A stretch of DNA of 64,000 nt from Flavobacteriales bacterium UBA952 (GCA_002293185.1 DBCS01000003.1:1-64000); one strand, 5' to 3'. Counted from the stretch's first letter, positions 18,814 through 28,417 are shown. Translations and numbers: made by a program. The notes: generated from the letters alone by a model not told the origin.

Positions 18814-20001
18814 ATGGAATTTCAAATCACCAAAAAAGCGAAAAACGTAGCATTCGGCCTAATGGGCTTTGGTACGCTCCTTACTATTATCGGTGTAGCG
18901 CTAACAGCGTCTGACCATCATTTTCTAACGCGTTTGTTAGCTTCGGGTCTTATCAGTGGCTTTTTCTTTTTTGCACTTGGCTTAGGAGCGTTGTTTTTTC
19001 TATCCTTGAAATATGCGACAGAAACAGGTTGGTATGCAGCTGTAAAGCGCGTTATTGAGGCAGTGGCGGGGTTTTTACCAGTAGGCATGATTGTCTTAGG
19101 GGCAGTATTGTTGATCATTACGCTGGCTGATGGCGCTCATATTTATTCCTGGATGGATCCTGAAGTGCAAGCCCACGATGAAATGGTTCAACACAAAGCG
19201 GCTTACCTCAACCCCATTTTCTTTTGGATCAGAACACTTATCTACTTCACGACTTATTACTTATTTTGGAAAGGTTTCAGAAACCGTTCTTTAGAAGAAG
19301 ATAAGGTTGGAGGAACAGAAATACATGTAAAAAACTACAAAAGAGGTGCTCACTTTTTGATTTTCTTTGCTGTATTTAGCTCTACGTCTGCTTGGGACTG
19401 GATTATGTCTATCGATGTACATTGGTTCTCCACTCTTTTTGGCTGGTATACTTTCGCCGGAATGTGGTGCTCGACCATGGTCGTATTGGTCTTGACTACC
19501 CTTTATCTCAAAAAATTAGGGCACTTGCCTAATGTTAATGATTCGCACATCCACGATCTCGGGAAATGGACTTTTGCCACCTCCTTTTTGTGGTCATACA
19601 TGTGGTTTTCTCAGTTTATGTTGATTTGGTACGCGAACATTGGAGAAGAGGTTGTTTATTTTCAATTAAGAATTGCAGAATTTAAGTTTTTATATTTTGG
19701 TATGTTTATCATCAATTTTGCTTTCCCAATGCTCATTCTCATGTCTCGCGATGCCAAAAGAAATGCTGGCATTCTCGTTTTTGTTGGACTCATGATTTTA
19801 ATTGGCCATTGGCTAGACGTTTACATCATGATTTCTGCAGGAGCCTTAGGCGCAAATGCCACAATTGGCGCACTAGAAATTGGAATGGCGCTGCTCATGG
19901 CAGGTGTTTTCATTTTTGTTGTGTTGCGCAATTTGACCAAAGCACCACTTACGCCGGTTCATCACCCGTTCTTGGATGAAAGTAATCACCACGAAATTTA
20001 A
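18814..20001 (+). CDS. actF: ACIII subunit ActF: NrfD-like integral membrane protein
   Basis: The second NrfD-like membrane subunit of ACIII, 395 aa with about ten helices between residues 12 and 375. It is shorter than ActC and related to it by ancient duplication. Recognisable segments include STSAWDWIMSIDVHWFSTLFGWYTFAGMW and SFLWSYMWFSQFMLIWYANIGEE (first portions quoted), typical of this annotated quinol:cytochrome c oxidoreductase subunit. The C-terminus ends in a His-containing tail. coxB follows after 23 bases. Confidence 0.92.
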   Translation: MEFQITKKAKNVAFGLMGFGTLLTIIGVALTASDHHFLTRLLASGLISGFFFFALGLGALFFLSLKYATETGWYAAVKRVIEAVAGFLPVGMIVLGAVLLIITLADGAHIYSWMDPEVQAHDEMVQHKAAYLNPIFFWIRTLIYFTTYYLFWKGFRNRSLEEDKVGGTEIHVKNYKRGAHFLIFFAVFSSTSAWDWIMSIDVHWFSTLFGWYTFAGMWCSTMVVLVLTTLYLKKLGHLPNVNDSHIHDLGKWTFATSFLWSYMWFSQFMLIWYANIGEEVVYFQLRIAEFKFLYFGMFIINFAFPMLILMSRDAKRNAGILVFVGLMILIGHWLDVYIMISAGALGANATIGALEIGMALLMAGVFIFVVLRNLTKAPLTPVHHPFLDESNHHEI

Positions 20002-20024
20002 TTTGAAGACATTATATAAAAGTC

Positions 20025-21254
20025 ATGGAAAATAAATTAATCATTTTACTTGTCATTATCTTAGGCGCTATCGCTGTTGCTCAACTCGTGCGCATTTACG
20101 AAATTTCTTCCAAACTGCGCAAAAACGCAGAGCATGAAATTTCTAATCGAGACAACAACCTGAACGGACGCATGATGTTCGGTTTCATGTTCTTGTTTTT
20201 TGCTTTCTTTATTTATCTAATGCAGGTCTACGGATGGACCGGCCGCGGATCAGCAGCCTCAGACGAGGGAGTCGAAATGGACTGGTTATTGAATTTGAAT
20301 TTTGTCATCATTAGTGCCATGTTCTTCTTTACCAATTTCTTATTGTTTTACTTTACATGGAAATACGTCAGAAAACCAGGGGTTCCTGCTTACTATTATC
20401 CACACAACAACAAATTAGAAATGATCTGGACTGTAATACCAGCAATCATATTGGCTGTTATTATCATATTAGGTCTACAAACCTGGAACAATTTAACTGG
20501 CCCCACAACGCCTGAGGCTGAGAAAATCGAATTATTTTCAAAACAATTTGATTGGACTGCTCGATATTCAGGTGCCGACAACACTTTAGGTTTGTACGAC
20601 TACAAGTTGACTTTAGATAATAACGAGTTGGCCCTACTCACTACCAACACCATTGATTCTTCTTTGAACAATATGTTGTACGGTTCAACAGGTATCCGTA
20701 GCCTCCAAAAACTACTCAACAACCGTGATACAATTTTTAGTGATTCTACATTAAACGTATTGAAAATTGACTTATCCAGAAAAGAAAGACTCTATCGTTT
20801 CCTTGCACAAATGAAGGAATACCACAATCCAAACTTAGATGCAAGCGCCTGGGACGACATCATTCAAAAAGACACACTCTATTTGTGTAAAGGTCAGGAG
20901 TATGAGATCGTTCTTAGGGCTAAGGATGTCATTCACTCCGCGTATTTCCCGCATTTTCGTGCACAAATGAATGCTGTGCCAGGTATGGCAACACGAATGA
21001 AATTTACACCCAACAAGACGACTAAAGAAATGCGTCAAGAAAAGAATGATGAGAGCTTCAATTATGTCTTGATGTGCAACAAAATATGTGGTGGTGCACA
21101 CTACAAAATGAAAATGATCGTAGTGGTACTAGATCGACCAGCCTATAAGAAATGGATGGACGGCAAGAAGAAAGTAACTTTCAAAGACCAGTATTTTCCT
21201 GCGGCTGCAGCGCCAACCACACCTGCCGATACCACGGCTGTAACTATGAATTAA
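20025..21254 (+). CDS. coxB: Cytochrome c oxidase subunit II
   Basis: This subunit carries the binuclear CuA centre that receives electrons from cytochrome c or ACIII. It is 409 aa. The CuA ligands are visible: His304 in DVIHSAYFPHF and CNKICGGAHYKM with Cys351, Cys355, His359 and Met362. Three hydrophobic segments (about 3-20, 50-68, 92-112) precede a fourth (135-152); two are the expected hairpin and the first is an extra N-terminal helix. Between QFDWTARYSG and the CuA domain lies an insert of about 60 residues (about 200-265) compared with mitochondrial subunit II. It lies immediately upstream of coxA. Confidence 0.95.
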   Translation: MENKLIILLVIILGAIAVAQLVRIYEISSKLRKNAEHEISNRDNNLNGRMMFGFMFLFFAFFIYLMQVYGWTGRGSAASDEGVEMDWLLNLNFVIISAMFFFTNFLLFYFTWKYVRKPGVPAYYYPHNNKLEMIWTVIPAIILAVIIILGLQTWNNLTGPTTPEAEKIELFSKQFDWTARYSGADNTLGLYDYKLTLDNNELALLTTNTIDSSLNNMLYGSTGIRSLQKLLNNRDTIFSDSTLNVLKIDLSRKERLYRFLAQMKEYHNPNLDASAWDDIIQKDTLYLCKGQEYEIVLRAKDVIHSAYFPHFRAQMNAVPGMATRMKFTPNKTTKEMRQEKNDESFNYVLMCNKICGGAHYKMKMIVVVLDRPAYKKWMDGKKKVTFKDQYFPAAAAPTTPADTTAVTMN

Positions 21255-21282
21255 TTTTAAGCAACGATAAAAAACACAAGCA

Positions 21283-23088
21283 ATGGCCTCACACGACGCA
21301 CACGCACACGGACACCATGATGAACACCATCATCATGATGAAAATTTTATCTCTAAATATGTCTTTTCTCAAGACCACAAAATGATTGGCAAGCAGTTCT
21401 TAATGACTGCTGTATTCATGGGTCTTGTTGCAATGATGTTATCTATTTTGTTTAGGATTCAGTTGGCATGGCCAGGTGAAAGCTCAGACTTCCTTTCCTT
21501 CTTCCTAGGAGAGAAATGGGCGCCTAATGGCGTGCTCAAAGAAGACATGTATTTGGGTTTAGTGACCATTCACGGCACAATCATGGTTTTCTTCCTTTTA
21601 ACAGGAGGTTTGTCTGGCACCTTCTCAAACATCTTGATTCCTCTGCAATTGGGTGCGCGAGACATGGCTTCCGGCTTCTTAAATATGCTTTCTTTTTGGG
21701 GTTTTGCCATCTCGTCATTGATCATGTTGGTATCCTTATTTGTAGAGTCAGGGCCAGCCATGGCCGGCTGGACTGTCTACCCACCGTTATCAGCTTTACC
21801 ACAGGCGGTATCGGGCTCAGGCTTTGGAATGACACTTTGGTTGATTTCCATGACAATCTTCATTGCATCGTCTTTGATTGGTTCCTTGAACTATATCGTT
21901 ACCATCATTAACTTGCGTACGCAAGGCATGACCATGACGCGCATGCCACTTACCATTTGGGCGTTCTTTGTAACTGCCATTTTGGGTGTGCTTTCGTTCC
22001 CCGTTTTATTGTCAGCTGCATTGTTGCTCACTATGGACCGCTTAATGGGAACCTCTTTTTACTTATCCGATATTATTGTTGGAGGTGAAATGCTGACCAA
22101 CCATGGTGGCTCACCAATTTTGTATCAGCACTTATTCTGGTTCTTGGGTCACCCTGAGGTATACATCGTATTGTTGCCTGCGCTTGGCTTGTCTTCAGAA
22201 ATTATTGCCACGAATTCTCGCAAGCCTATCTTTGGATACAAGGCCATGATCGGTTCAATTTTAGCAATTGGTTTTTTATCTTTTATCGTTTGGGGCCACC
22301 ACATGTTCGTTACAGGCATGAATCCATTCCTAGGAAGTGTTTTCGTATTCACAACCTTACTTATTGCCATTCCATCTGCTGTCAAGGTATTTAACTACAT
22401 TACTACACTATGGAAAGGTTCATTGGTCCTTACACCAGCAATGCTTTTTGCGATTGGATTGGTTTCTACATTCATCACTGGTGGGGTTACGGGTATCATC
22501 TTAGCTGACTCCGCGTTAGACATCATGTTACACGACACCTACTTTGTTGTGGCTCACTTCCATATTGTAATGGGTATGTCGGCTGTATTTGGAATGTTTG
22601 CAGGGGTTTATCACTGGTTCCCAAAAATGTTTGGCCGCATGATGAATACGCGTTTGGGTTATGCACACTTTTGGGTAACCTTAATCGGTGCTTATGGCGT
22701 GTTCTTCCCGATGCACTTTGTTGGTTTAGCGGGTGCGCCGCGTAGATACTACGACTACTCAGCATATAGTGAATTCGACAACAACTCATTTCAATTGATG
22801 GTCGACCTTAACCAAATCATCACCGTGTTTGCAATTATTGCTGCGGTTGGTCAGGTCTTGTTCTTGTTTAATTTCTTCTACAGTATATTCAGAGGTCCTG
22901 TTGCTCCTCAGAATCCATGGAATTCAACCACCCTCGAATGGACTACTCCAGTAGAGCATATTCATGGCAACTGGCCAGGTGAATTACCAACTGTTCACCG
23001 TTGGCCTTATGATTACTCCAAGCCTGGTGCTGCTCAAGACTTCATTACGCAAGTAACTCCACTTGAAGAAGGGGAAGAAGAGCACTAG
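21283..23088 (+). CDS. coxA: Cytochrome c oxidase subunit I, A1-type
   Basis: The catalytic heme-copper subunit, which reduces O2 to water and pumps protons. The 601-aa protein has 12 helices. The active-site motif WFLGHPEVYIVLLPALG carries the CuB His, the A1-family Glu and the cross-linked Tyr. WGHHMFVTGM gives the other two CuB His, and HDTYFVVAHFHIVMG the heme a and a3 ligands. The first ~20 residues are very His-rich. No subunit III or IV gene follows; a terminator does. The start was taken at the ATG that keeps this His-rich leader. Confidence 0.96.
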   Translation: MASHDAHAHGHHDEHHHHDENFISKYVFSQDHKMIGKQFLMTAVFMGLVAMMLSILFRIQLAWPGESSDFLSFFLGEKWAPNGVLKEDMYLGLVTIHGTIMVFFLLTGGLSGTFSNILIPLQLGARDMASGFLNMLSFWGFAISSLIMLVSLFVESGPAMAGWTVYPPLSALPQAVSGSGFGMTLWLISMTIFIASSLIGSLNYIVTIINLRTQGMTMTRMPLTIWAFFVTAILGVLSFPVLLSAALLLTMDRLMGTSFYLSDIIVGGEMLTNHGGSPILYQHLFWFLGHPEVYIVLLPALGLSSEIIATNSRKPIFGYKAMIGSILAIGFLSFIVWGHHMFVTGMNPFLGSVFVFTTLLIAIPSAVKVFNYITTLWKGSLVLTPAMLFAIGLVSTFITGGVTGIILADSALDIMLHDTYFVVAHFHIVMGMSAVFGMFAGVYHWFPKMFGRMMNTRLGYAHFWVTLIGAYGVFFPMHFVGLAGAPRRYYDYSAYSEFDNNSFQLMVDLNQIITVFAIIAAVGQVLFLFNFFYSIFRGPVAPQNPWNSTTLEWTTPVEHIHGNWPGELPTVHRWPYDYSKPGAAQDFITQVTPLEEGEEEH

Positions 23089-23110
23089 ATACAGCACGCA
23101 TCTAAATAAG

Positions 23111-23138
23111 AAAAGGCCCAATTTATTGGGCCTTTTTT
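23111..23138 (+). terminator. Rho-independent terminator of the ACIII-cox operon
   Basis: GGCCCAA (23115-23121), loop TTTA and TTGGGCC (23126-23132) form a perfect 7-bp stem followed by six T. Four A precede the stem. It sits 22 bases after the coxA stop and ends the eight-gene operon. Confidence 0.93.
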
Positions 23139-23174
23139 GTTGTTCTAAAATGAAGTTTCTAAATGGGGTCTTGT

Positions 23175-23753
23175 TTAAGATTCGTGCTTTAGTTCTTTGG
23201 CTACGATTTCTAGTTCTTTATAAAATTCAGGTCCAAAAGCCCTAGTTAGGGGCTCTTTGAGGAATTTGTATACCGGAACATCTAGTTTTTCTCCGCAAGC
23301 GCAAGCTGGCGCGCAGATATCCCACTTCTCATAATTTAGGGCGGTGTATTCGCTAAATTTTTTGGTTCGAATAGGATAGAGGTGGCAAGAGATAGGTTTG
23401 ATGAAATCTATTTTGCCTTCGCGGTGTGCTTTTTCAATAGCACATTTGGCGGTCTTTGTTTGATCGAAGTAAACAAAGGCACATTCCTTCCCGTTCACGA
23501 GTGTGGTGGCAGGTTCAAAATCGGCATCTTGATATACAACACCCGAGGCTGTTACCGCAGCAATGCCTTCTGGGCGCATGTAAGGTAAAATTTTTGTTAA
23601 ATTTTGTTCAATGATTTGGACTTCTTCTTGGGTTACAGGAGCGCCCCCATTTCCCTCAATACAACAGGCGCCTTTACATGCGCTCAAATCACAAACAAAC
23701 TGTTTATCAAAGATTTGAGTAGAGATAATTTTATCCTGGATTTCAACTAGCAT
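23175..23753 (-). CDS. DUF3109 cysteine-cluster protein
   Basis: A 192-aa cytoplasmic protein of the DUF3109 family, related to the YkgJ-type Cys-rich, probably metal-binding proteins. It shows the N-terminal cluster CDLSACKGACC (25-35), then CAFVYF, KCAIEKAHREGKIDF, PISCHLYPIR and CAPACACGEK near 148-155. The many conserved Cys suggest Zn or Fe-S binding, but the biochemical role is unknown. It is monocistronic, convergent with the cox operon and divergent from rimP. Confidence 0.85.
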   Translation of the reverse strand: MLVEIQDKIISTQIFDKQFVCDLSACKGACCIEGNGGAPVTQEEVQIIEQNLTKILPYMRPEGIAAVTASGVVYQDADFEPATTLVNGKECAFVYFDQTKTAKCAIEKAHREGKIDFIKPISCHLYPIRTKKFSEYTALNYEKWDICAPACACGEKLDVPVYKFLKEPLTRAFGPEFYKELEIVAKELKHES

Positions 23754-23775
23754 AATACAAAGATACGCTTTGATT

Positions 23776-23805
23776 TTGTGGATTAATTTAAAATACGTAC
23801 ATTTG
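23776..23805 (+). promoter_or_regulatory. Promoter of rimP-nusA-infB
   Basis: TTG at 23776-23778 and TACATTTG at 23798-23805 are separated by 19 bases, an exact fit to the Bacteroidota consensus. Predicted start is near 23809-23812, giving a leader of about 80 nt before rimP. This is far longer than the leaders of most other genes here. Confidence 0.8.
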
Positions 23806-23830
23806 CATCACATTTGTGGATGAGTTAAAC

Positions 23831-23857
23831 GAGGGGACGCAAGTCCCCTCTTTTTTT
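23831..23857 (+). terminator. Intrinsic terminator inside the rimP-nusA-infB leader (probable attenuator)
   Basis: GAGGGGAC (23831-23838), loop GCAA (a GNRA tetraloop) and GTCCCCTC (23843-23850) form a perfect 8-bp stem followed by seven T (23851-23857). It lies about 20 nt after the predicted transcription start and 33 nt before the rimP ATG. It would end transcription before the operon unless read through. Because nusA encodes a termination/antitermination factor, feedback attenuation is likely. Confidence 0.88.
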
Positions 23858-23890
23858 CAGTACTCCCTGCAAGTACAAGACAATACTAAT

Positions 23891-24367
23891 ATGTTAGACC
23901 CAAAGTTGATACAAAGTCTTATTGACGAGCGCATAGCTGAGCTAGACAACGGCCTCTATGTCGTAGATCTACGCATTTCGCCTACCAATACCATTCATGT
24001 AGAGTTAGACAAATTGAAAGGCGGCGTAAGTGTAAGCGACTGCATGTCGGTCTCTCGTAATATAGAGCACAATCTAGACCGCGAGCAAACAGACTTCGAA
24101 TTGCATGTGTCTTCTGCAGGTTTGGACAAACCGGTTCGCCACATCAATCAGTTTGCCAAAAATGTGGGTCGAAGTTTTAAAGTGCAGCCGGAAAACGGTG
24201 CGCAATTTGAAGCAGAACTCATTAAAATGTCCGACGACAACTTGGTGTTTAAACAGCGCCTTCAAGTCCGCGACGAAGTAAAAAAGAAAAAAGTTTGGGT
24301 AGAAGAATTCATTGAACTGCCCTACGACCAAATAAAAGAAGCAAAAATCGTAATTTCATTTAAGTAA
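23891..24367 (+). CDS. rimP: Ribosome maturation factor RimP
   Basis: RimP assists late 30S subunit assembly. With the ATG at 23891 the product is 158 aa, the normal length. It has an N-terminal alpha/beta domain with HVELDKLKGGVSVSDCMSVSRNIEH and the family hallmark VSSAGLDKPV near residue 75, then a C-terminal SH3-like domain. The open frame continues upstream to a GTG at 23816, but that would translate the terminator hairpin, so I reject it. It is first of three genes; nusA begins 5 bases after its stop. Confidence 0.93.
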   Translation: MLDPKLIQSLIDERIAELDNGLYVVDLRISPTNTIHVELDKLKGGVSVSDCMSVSRNIEHNLDREQTDFELHVSSAGLDKPVRHINQFAKNVGRSFKVQPENGAQFEAELIKMSDDNLVFKQRLQVRDEVKKKKVWVEEFIELPYDQIKEAKIVISFK

Positions 24368-24372
24368 GCCCC

Positions 24373-25608
24373 ATGAACAGTTTGGAACTTGTTGACTCAT
24401 TTTCGGAGTTTAAAGAACTTAAAAACATTGACAAACAAACGATGCAGCACGTCCTTGAAGACGTCTTTCGTGCCATGCTCAAAAAGAAGTTCAATACCGA
24501 CGAACACATTGATATCGTAGTCAATATCGATAAAGGAGATGTTCAAATCTTTTTGAATAAAGAAATTGTCGATGACGGCGAGGTTGAAGACCCAAATACA
24601 GAAATCGCCTATGCTGACGCCATTAAAATTCAGCCAGATTTCGAAATCGGTGAAGAAGTTACCGAAGAATTCAAATTTGGAGATTTTGGCCGCCGCAATG
24701 TTTTGGCATTACGTCAAAACCTGATTTCTCGTATTATGGAGCTGGAGAAAGACCAAATTTACAATAAATACAAAGAGCGTATCGGAGAAATCGTTACCGG
24801 CGAGGTTTACCAAGTCTGGAAAAAAGAAATCCTCATCATGGATGACGACAACAACGAACTTATCTTACCTAAATCAGAACAAATCCCTTCTGATTTCTTC
24901 AAAAAAGGCGAGTCAGTTCGTGCCGTAGTTTCCAAAGTAGACATGCGCAATAGCACGCCTGTTATTATCCTTTCTCGTACAGCACCTGAATTCTTAGAGC
25001 GTTTGTTTGAGTTAGAGGTTCCTGAAGTTTTTGACGGGCTCATCACCATCAAGAAAATTGTTCGCGAGCCAGGAGAGCGCGCAAAAGTTGCGGTAGAATC
25101 TTACGATGACCGCATCGATCCAGTAGGTGCTTGTGTGGGCATGAAAGGTTCTAGAATTCACGGAATTGTCCGCGAGTTGCGCAACGAAAACATCGATGTT
25201 ATTAACTATACCACCAATCAACAACTACTCATCCAACGCGCCTTATCTCCGGCCAAGATTACCAATATAGAAATCCTCGAAGATGAAAAGCGCGTGAAAG
25301 TCTTCCTTAAGCCAGACCAAGTATCTTTGGCCATTGGTAAAGGAGGTAACAATATCAAACTTGCAGGTAAACTTTGCGGTTTTGAAATCGACGTCTACAG
25401 AGATGGCGAAGTAGATATCGAAGATGTCGACCTCGAAGAATTTGCTGATGAAATCGATAGCTGGATCATCGATGAACTCAAAGCAATTGGTTGCGATACC
25501 GCAAAATCAGTTCTTGAAATCAGTGTAGACGACCTAGTTTCTCGCACTGACCTCGAAAAAGAAACCATCGAAGAAGTATTCCGAATTTTGAAAGCGGAAT
25601 TTGAATAA
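24373..25608 (+). CDS. nusA: Transcription termination/antitermination factor NusA
   Basis: NusA binds RNA polymerase and nascent RNA and controls pausing, hairpin-dependent termination and antitermination. The 411-aa protein has the N-terminal RNAP-binding domain (1-130), an S1 domain (about 135-205, GEIVTGEVYQVWKKEI), then two KH domains (about 210-345). Signatures there are VGACVGMKGSRIHGIVRELRNE and SLAIGKGGNNIKLAGKLCG. A short C-terminal helical tail follows. It lacks the acidic-repeat C-terminus of the E. coli protein, as is usual in Bacteroidota. Regulation through the leader terminator at 23831 is likely. Confidence 0.96.
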   Translation: MNSLELVDSFSEFKELKNIDKQTMQHVLEDVFRAMLKKKFNTDEHIDIVVNIDKGDVQIFLNKEIVDDGEVEDPNTEIAYADAIKIQPDFEIGEEVTEEFKFGDFGRRNVLALRQNLISRIMELEKDQIYNKYKERIGEIVTGEVYQVWKKEILIMDDDNNELILPKSEQIPSDFFKKGESVRAVVSKVDMRNSTPVIILSRTAPEFLERLFELEVPEVFDGLITIKKIVREPGERAKVAVESYDDRIDPVGACVGMKGSRIHGIVRELRNENIDVINYTTNQQLLIQRALSPAKITNIEILEDEKRVKVFLKPDQVSLAIGKGGNNIKLAGKLCGFEIDVYRDGEVDIEDVDLEEFADEIDSWIIDELKAIGCDTAKSVLEISVDDLVSRTDLEKETIEEVFRILKAEFE

Positions 25609-25641
25609 ATTTAATACCAATAAGGAGCGCAACAGTACATT

Positions 25642-28365
25642 ATGGCGGGAAAACCGATTCGTTTAGGAAAAGCAGCAGGAGAATTGAATGTAGGAATACC
25701 GACAATCGTCGAATTCTTGGGTTCAAAAGGAATTGTCATTGATCCCGTTCCAACATCTCGTTTGGAGCAGGAGCACTATGAAATTCTCTGTCAAGAGTTT
25801 GCTGCAGACCAAAGCATGAAAGAGCAGTCTAAAGCTGCTTTGCGTCGCGAGAAGCGAGAGTCTTTGTCTTTAAAAGACAAGCCAACAGAAGAGCAAAATT
25901 CAACCCCAATCGTTGAAGATGAAGATGAGGGCGATATCAACCTAGAAGAAATCAAGCGTCAAGTGCTAAACGACGCAGCACCTAAAACTCCTGAGCCAAA
26001 AATACAAGAAGTTGTTGTTGAGAAGCAAGAAGTTGCTCCACAAACACCCATATCTGAGCCTTCCGAGAACAAAATCAATGTTATTGGCAAAATCGATCTT
26101 GCCTCCATCAATCAAAGATCGCGCCCAGACAAAAAACCGGAAAAGGTTACCGACAAAAAAGCAACTTCAGCGCCTGTTGTTCCAGCGCCTGAGGTAGCAA
26201 AAAAAGCTTTGGCTCCTGAGAAAACCAAAGAAGAACCCGTTTCAAAAGCTCTAGAAATCGAAACCATCAGGGCCGAACGCAAGACACTTTCTGGTCCTAC
26301 TGTTCTGGGCAAAATCGACCTTCCTGTCGAGCGTCAGCGCACGCCGGTTGCCTCTTCTTCTGAAGATGCTAACTCTAAACGCAAACGCAAACGCATCAAA
26401 AAAGTAGAGGTTAGCAATACCCCAAATACTGCCAATAAGCCAAAAACAGATAAGCCCGAAATCAAGGAACACGATATCCAAAAGGAAATCAAAGAAACCT
26501 TGGCGCGCTTGTCCAATTCTGGTGGTAAATCAAAAGCTTCCAAGAACCGTCGTCAAAAACGCGATAACTACGCACAGCGTCGTCAAGAAGAAATGGCCAT
26601 GGCCGAGCTAGAAGAAAAGACACTCAAACTCACTGAGTTTGTTACTGTTTCTGAGCTTGCTTCCATGATGAACATCCAACCCACACAAGTCATATCGGTT
26701 TGTATGTCGTTGGGTATATTTGCATCTATTAATCAACGTCTAGATGCTGAAACCATACAAATTGTAGCCGATGAATTTGGTTTTGAAACCGAATTTGTTA
26801 GTGCAGAACTTCAAGACGCAATAACAGTCATTGAAGACAACCCCGAAGATTTAGTTCCGCGCCCACCAATCATTACCGTCATGGGTCACGTTGACCACGG
26901 TAAAACTTCATTGTTAGACCGTATCCGTAACGCAAACGTCACTGAAGGAGAAGCCGGAGGTATCACGCAGCACATCGGTGCGTACTCCGTTACGCTCAAG
27001 GATAACCGCAAAATGACCTTCCTAGATACGCCAGGTCACGAGGCGTTTACCGCCATGCGTGCTCGAGGTGCACAAGTCACCGACGTAGCCATTATCATTG
27101 TGGCTGCCGACGACGACGTCATGCCACAAACCAAAGAAGCTATTTCTCATGCTCAGGCTGCTAATGTGCCAATGATTTTTGCGATCAACAAAATCGACAA
27201 ACCTGGCGCAAATCCAGACAAAATCCGCGAGCAACTTTCGGCCATGAATATCCTCGTCGAAGACTGGGGTGGTAAATACCAAGTTCAAGAAATCTCTGCA
27301 AGACAGAATTTAAATATAGATGCACTCTTAGACAAGGTTTTGCTCGAAGCAGAACTACTAGATCTACATGCCAATCCAGCTAAAAACGCAGTGGGAACGG
27401 TAATCGAATCTTCTCTCGACAAAGGAAAGGGATACGTAACCAATATGCTCGTCGAATCGGGCACCATGCGCATAGGCGATATCATTTTAGTAGGCCGATA
27501 CTACGGTCGTGTACGCGCCATGCAAGATGAGCACGGCCAAGCGCTCAGCGAAGCAGGACCTGCACAACCAGTCTCTGTACTTGGCATTAACGGCGCACCA
27601 AGCGCTGGTGATAAATTCAATGTCTTAGACGACGAAAAAGAAGCCAAATCAATTGCTCAAAAACGCGAGCAACTCTACCGTGAGCAAGGTCTACGCACCA
27701 CCAAGCACATTACCCTCGACGAAATCGGCCGACGACTAGCTATCGGAGACTTCAAAGAACTCAATATTATTGTGAAAGGTGACGTCGATGGCTCCATCGA
27801 GGCACTCTCCGACTCCTTACTCAATCTTTCTACCGAAGAAATACAAGTCAATATCGTGCACAAGGGCGTGGGTGCCATCACAGAAGCCGATGTCAATTTA
27901 GCATCCGCATCTGATGCCATTATTGTTGGTTTCCAAGTTCGCCCAACGCTTCCAGCGCGCAAGTTAGCCGAGTCCGAACAAATCGACATTCGAATGTACT
28001 CCATTATCTACAAGGCCATTGAAGAAATCAAAGCCGCAATGGAAGGTATGCTTTCTCCGGATATCGAAGAGAAAGTACTTGGATCTGCCGAAGTACGTGA
28101 AACCTTTGACATTACCAAGGTTGGAACAATTGCAGGTTGCTACGTACTCGACGGTATTATTAAGCGAAGCTCCAAAATTCGTCTTATTCGAGACGGAATC
28201 GTTATTCATTCTGGCAGCTTAGGCTCTCTCAAACGCTTCAAAGATGACGTGAAAGAGGTCAAAAATAATTATGAATGCGGTTTAAATATCGATAAGTTCA
28301 ACGACATCAAAATTGGAGATATCATTGAAGCCTACGAAGAAGTAGAAGTGGCAAGAAAATTATAA
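25642..28365 (+). CDS. infB: Translation initiation factor IF-2
   Basis: IF-2 is the GTPase that delivers initiator tRNA to the 30S subunit. The 907-aa protein starts with a short IF2N-type helical domain (residues 1-55), then a long charged, low-complexity linker rich in Lys, Glu and Pro (about 60-330) and a second IF2N domain. The GTPase domain has MGHVDHGKTSLLD near residue 412, DTPGHEAF and NKIDKPGANPD. Domains II-IV complete it. It starts 33 bases after nusA and closes the operon. Confidence 0.97.
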   Translation: MAGKPIRLGKAAGELNVGIPTIVEFLGSKGIVIDPVPTSRLEQEHYEILCQEFAADQSMKEQSKAALRREKRESLSLKDKPTEEQNSTPIVEDEDEGDINLEEIKRQVLNDAAPKTPEPKIQEVVVEKQEVAPQTPISEPSENKINVIGKIDLASINQRSRPDKKPEKVTDKKATSAPVVPAPEVAKKALAPEKTKEEPVSKALEIETIRAERKTLSGPTVLGKIDLPVERQRTPVASSSEDANSKRKRKRIKKVEVSNTPNTANKPKTDKPEIKEHDIQKEIKETLARLSNSGGKSKASKNRRQKRDNYAQRRQEEMAMAELEEKTLKLTEFVTVSELASMMNIQPTQVISVCMSLGIFASINQRLDAETIQIVADEFGFETEFVSAELQDAITVIEDNPEDLVPRPPIITVMGHVDHGKTSLLDRIRNANVTEGEAGGITQHIGAYSVTLKDNRKMTFLDTPGHEAFTAMRARGAQVTDVAIIIVAADDDVMPQTKEAISHAQAANVPMIFAINKIDKPGANPDKIREQLSAMNILVEDWGGKYQVQEISARQNLNIDALLDKVLLEAELLDLHANPAKNAVGTVIESSLDKGKGYVTNMLVESGTMRIGDIILVGRYYGRVRAMQDEHGQALSEAGPAQPVSVLGINGAPSAGDKFNVLDDEKEAKSIAQKREQLYREQGLRTTKHITLDEIGRRLAIGDFKELNIIVKGDVDGSIEALSDSLLNLSTEEIQVNIVHKGVGAITEADVNLASASDAIIVGFQVRPTLPARKLAESEQIDIRMYSIIYKAIEEIKAAMEGMLSPDIEEKVLGSAEVRETFDITKVGTIAGCYVLDGIIKRSSKIRLIRDGIVIHSGSLGSLKRFKDDVKEVKNNYECGLNIDKFNDIKIGDIIEAYEEVEVARKL

Positions 28366-28390
28366 ACCCCAGTACAAAGCTTATTTTCAT

Positions 28391-28398
28391 TAGTTTTG
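28391..28398 (+). promoter_or_regulatory. Predicted -7 element of tatA-gatA
   Basis: TAGTTTTG matches TAnnTTTG exactly, 19 bases upstream of the tatA ATG. No TTG lies at the expected -33 distance, so confidence is moderate. Confidence 0.5.
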
Positions 28399-28417
28399 TA
28401 AGACAAAAAAAGAAATT

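Noticed and set aside
23816..23890. Upstream extension of rimP to GTG 23816
   Set aside because: It would translate the leader terminator hairpin and is not seen in the family; ATG 23891 gives the normal length.
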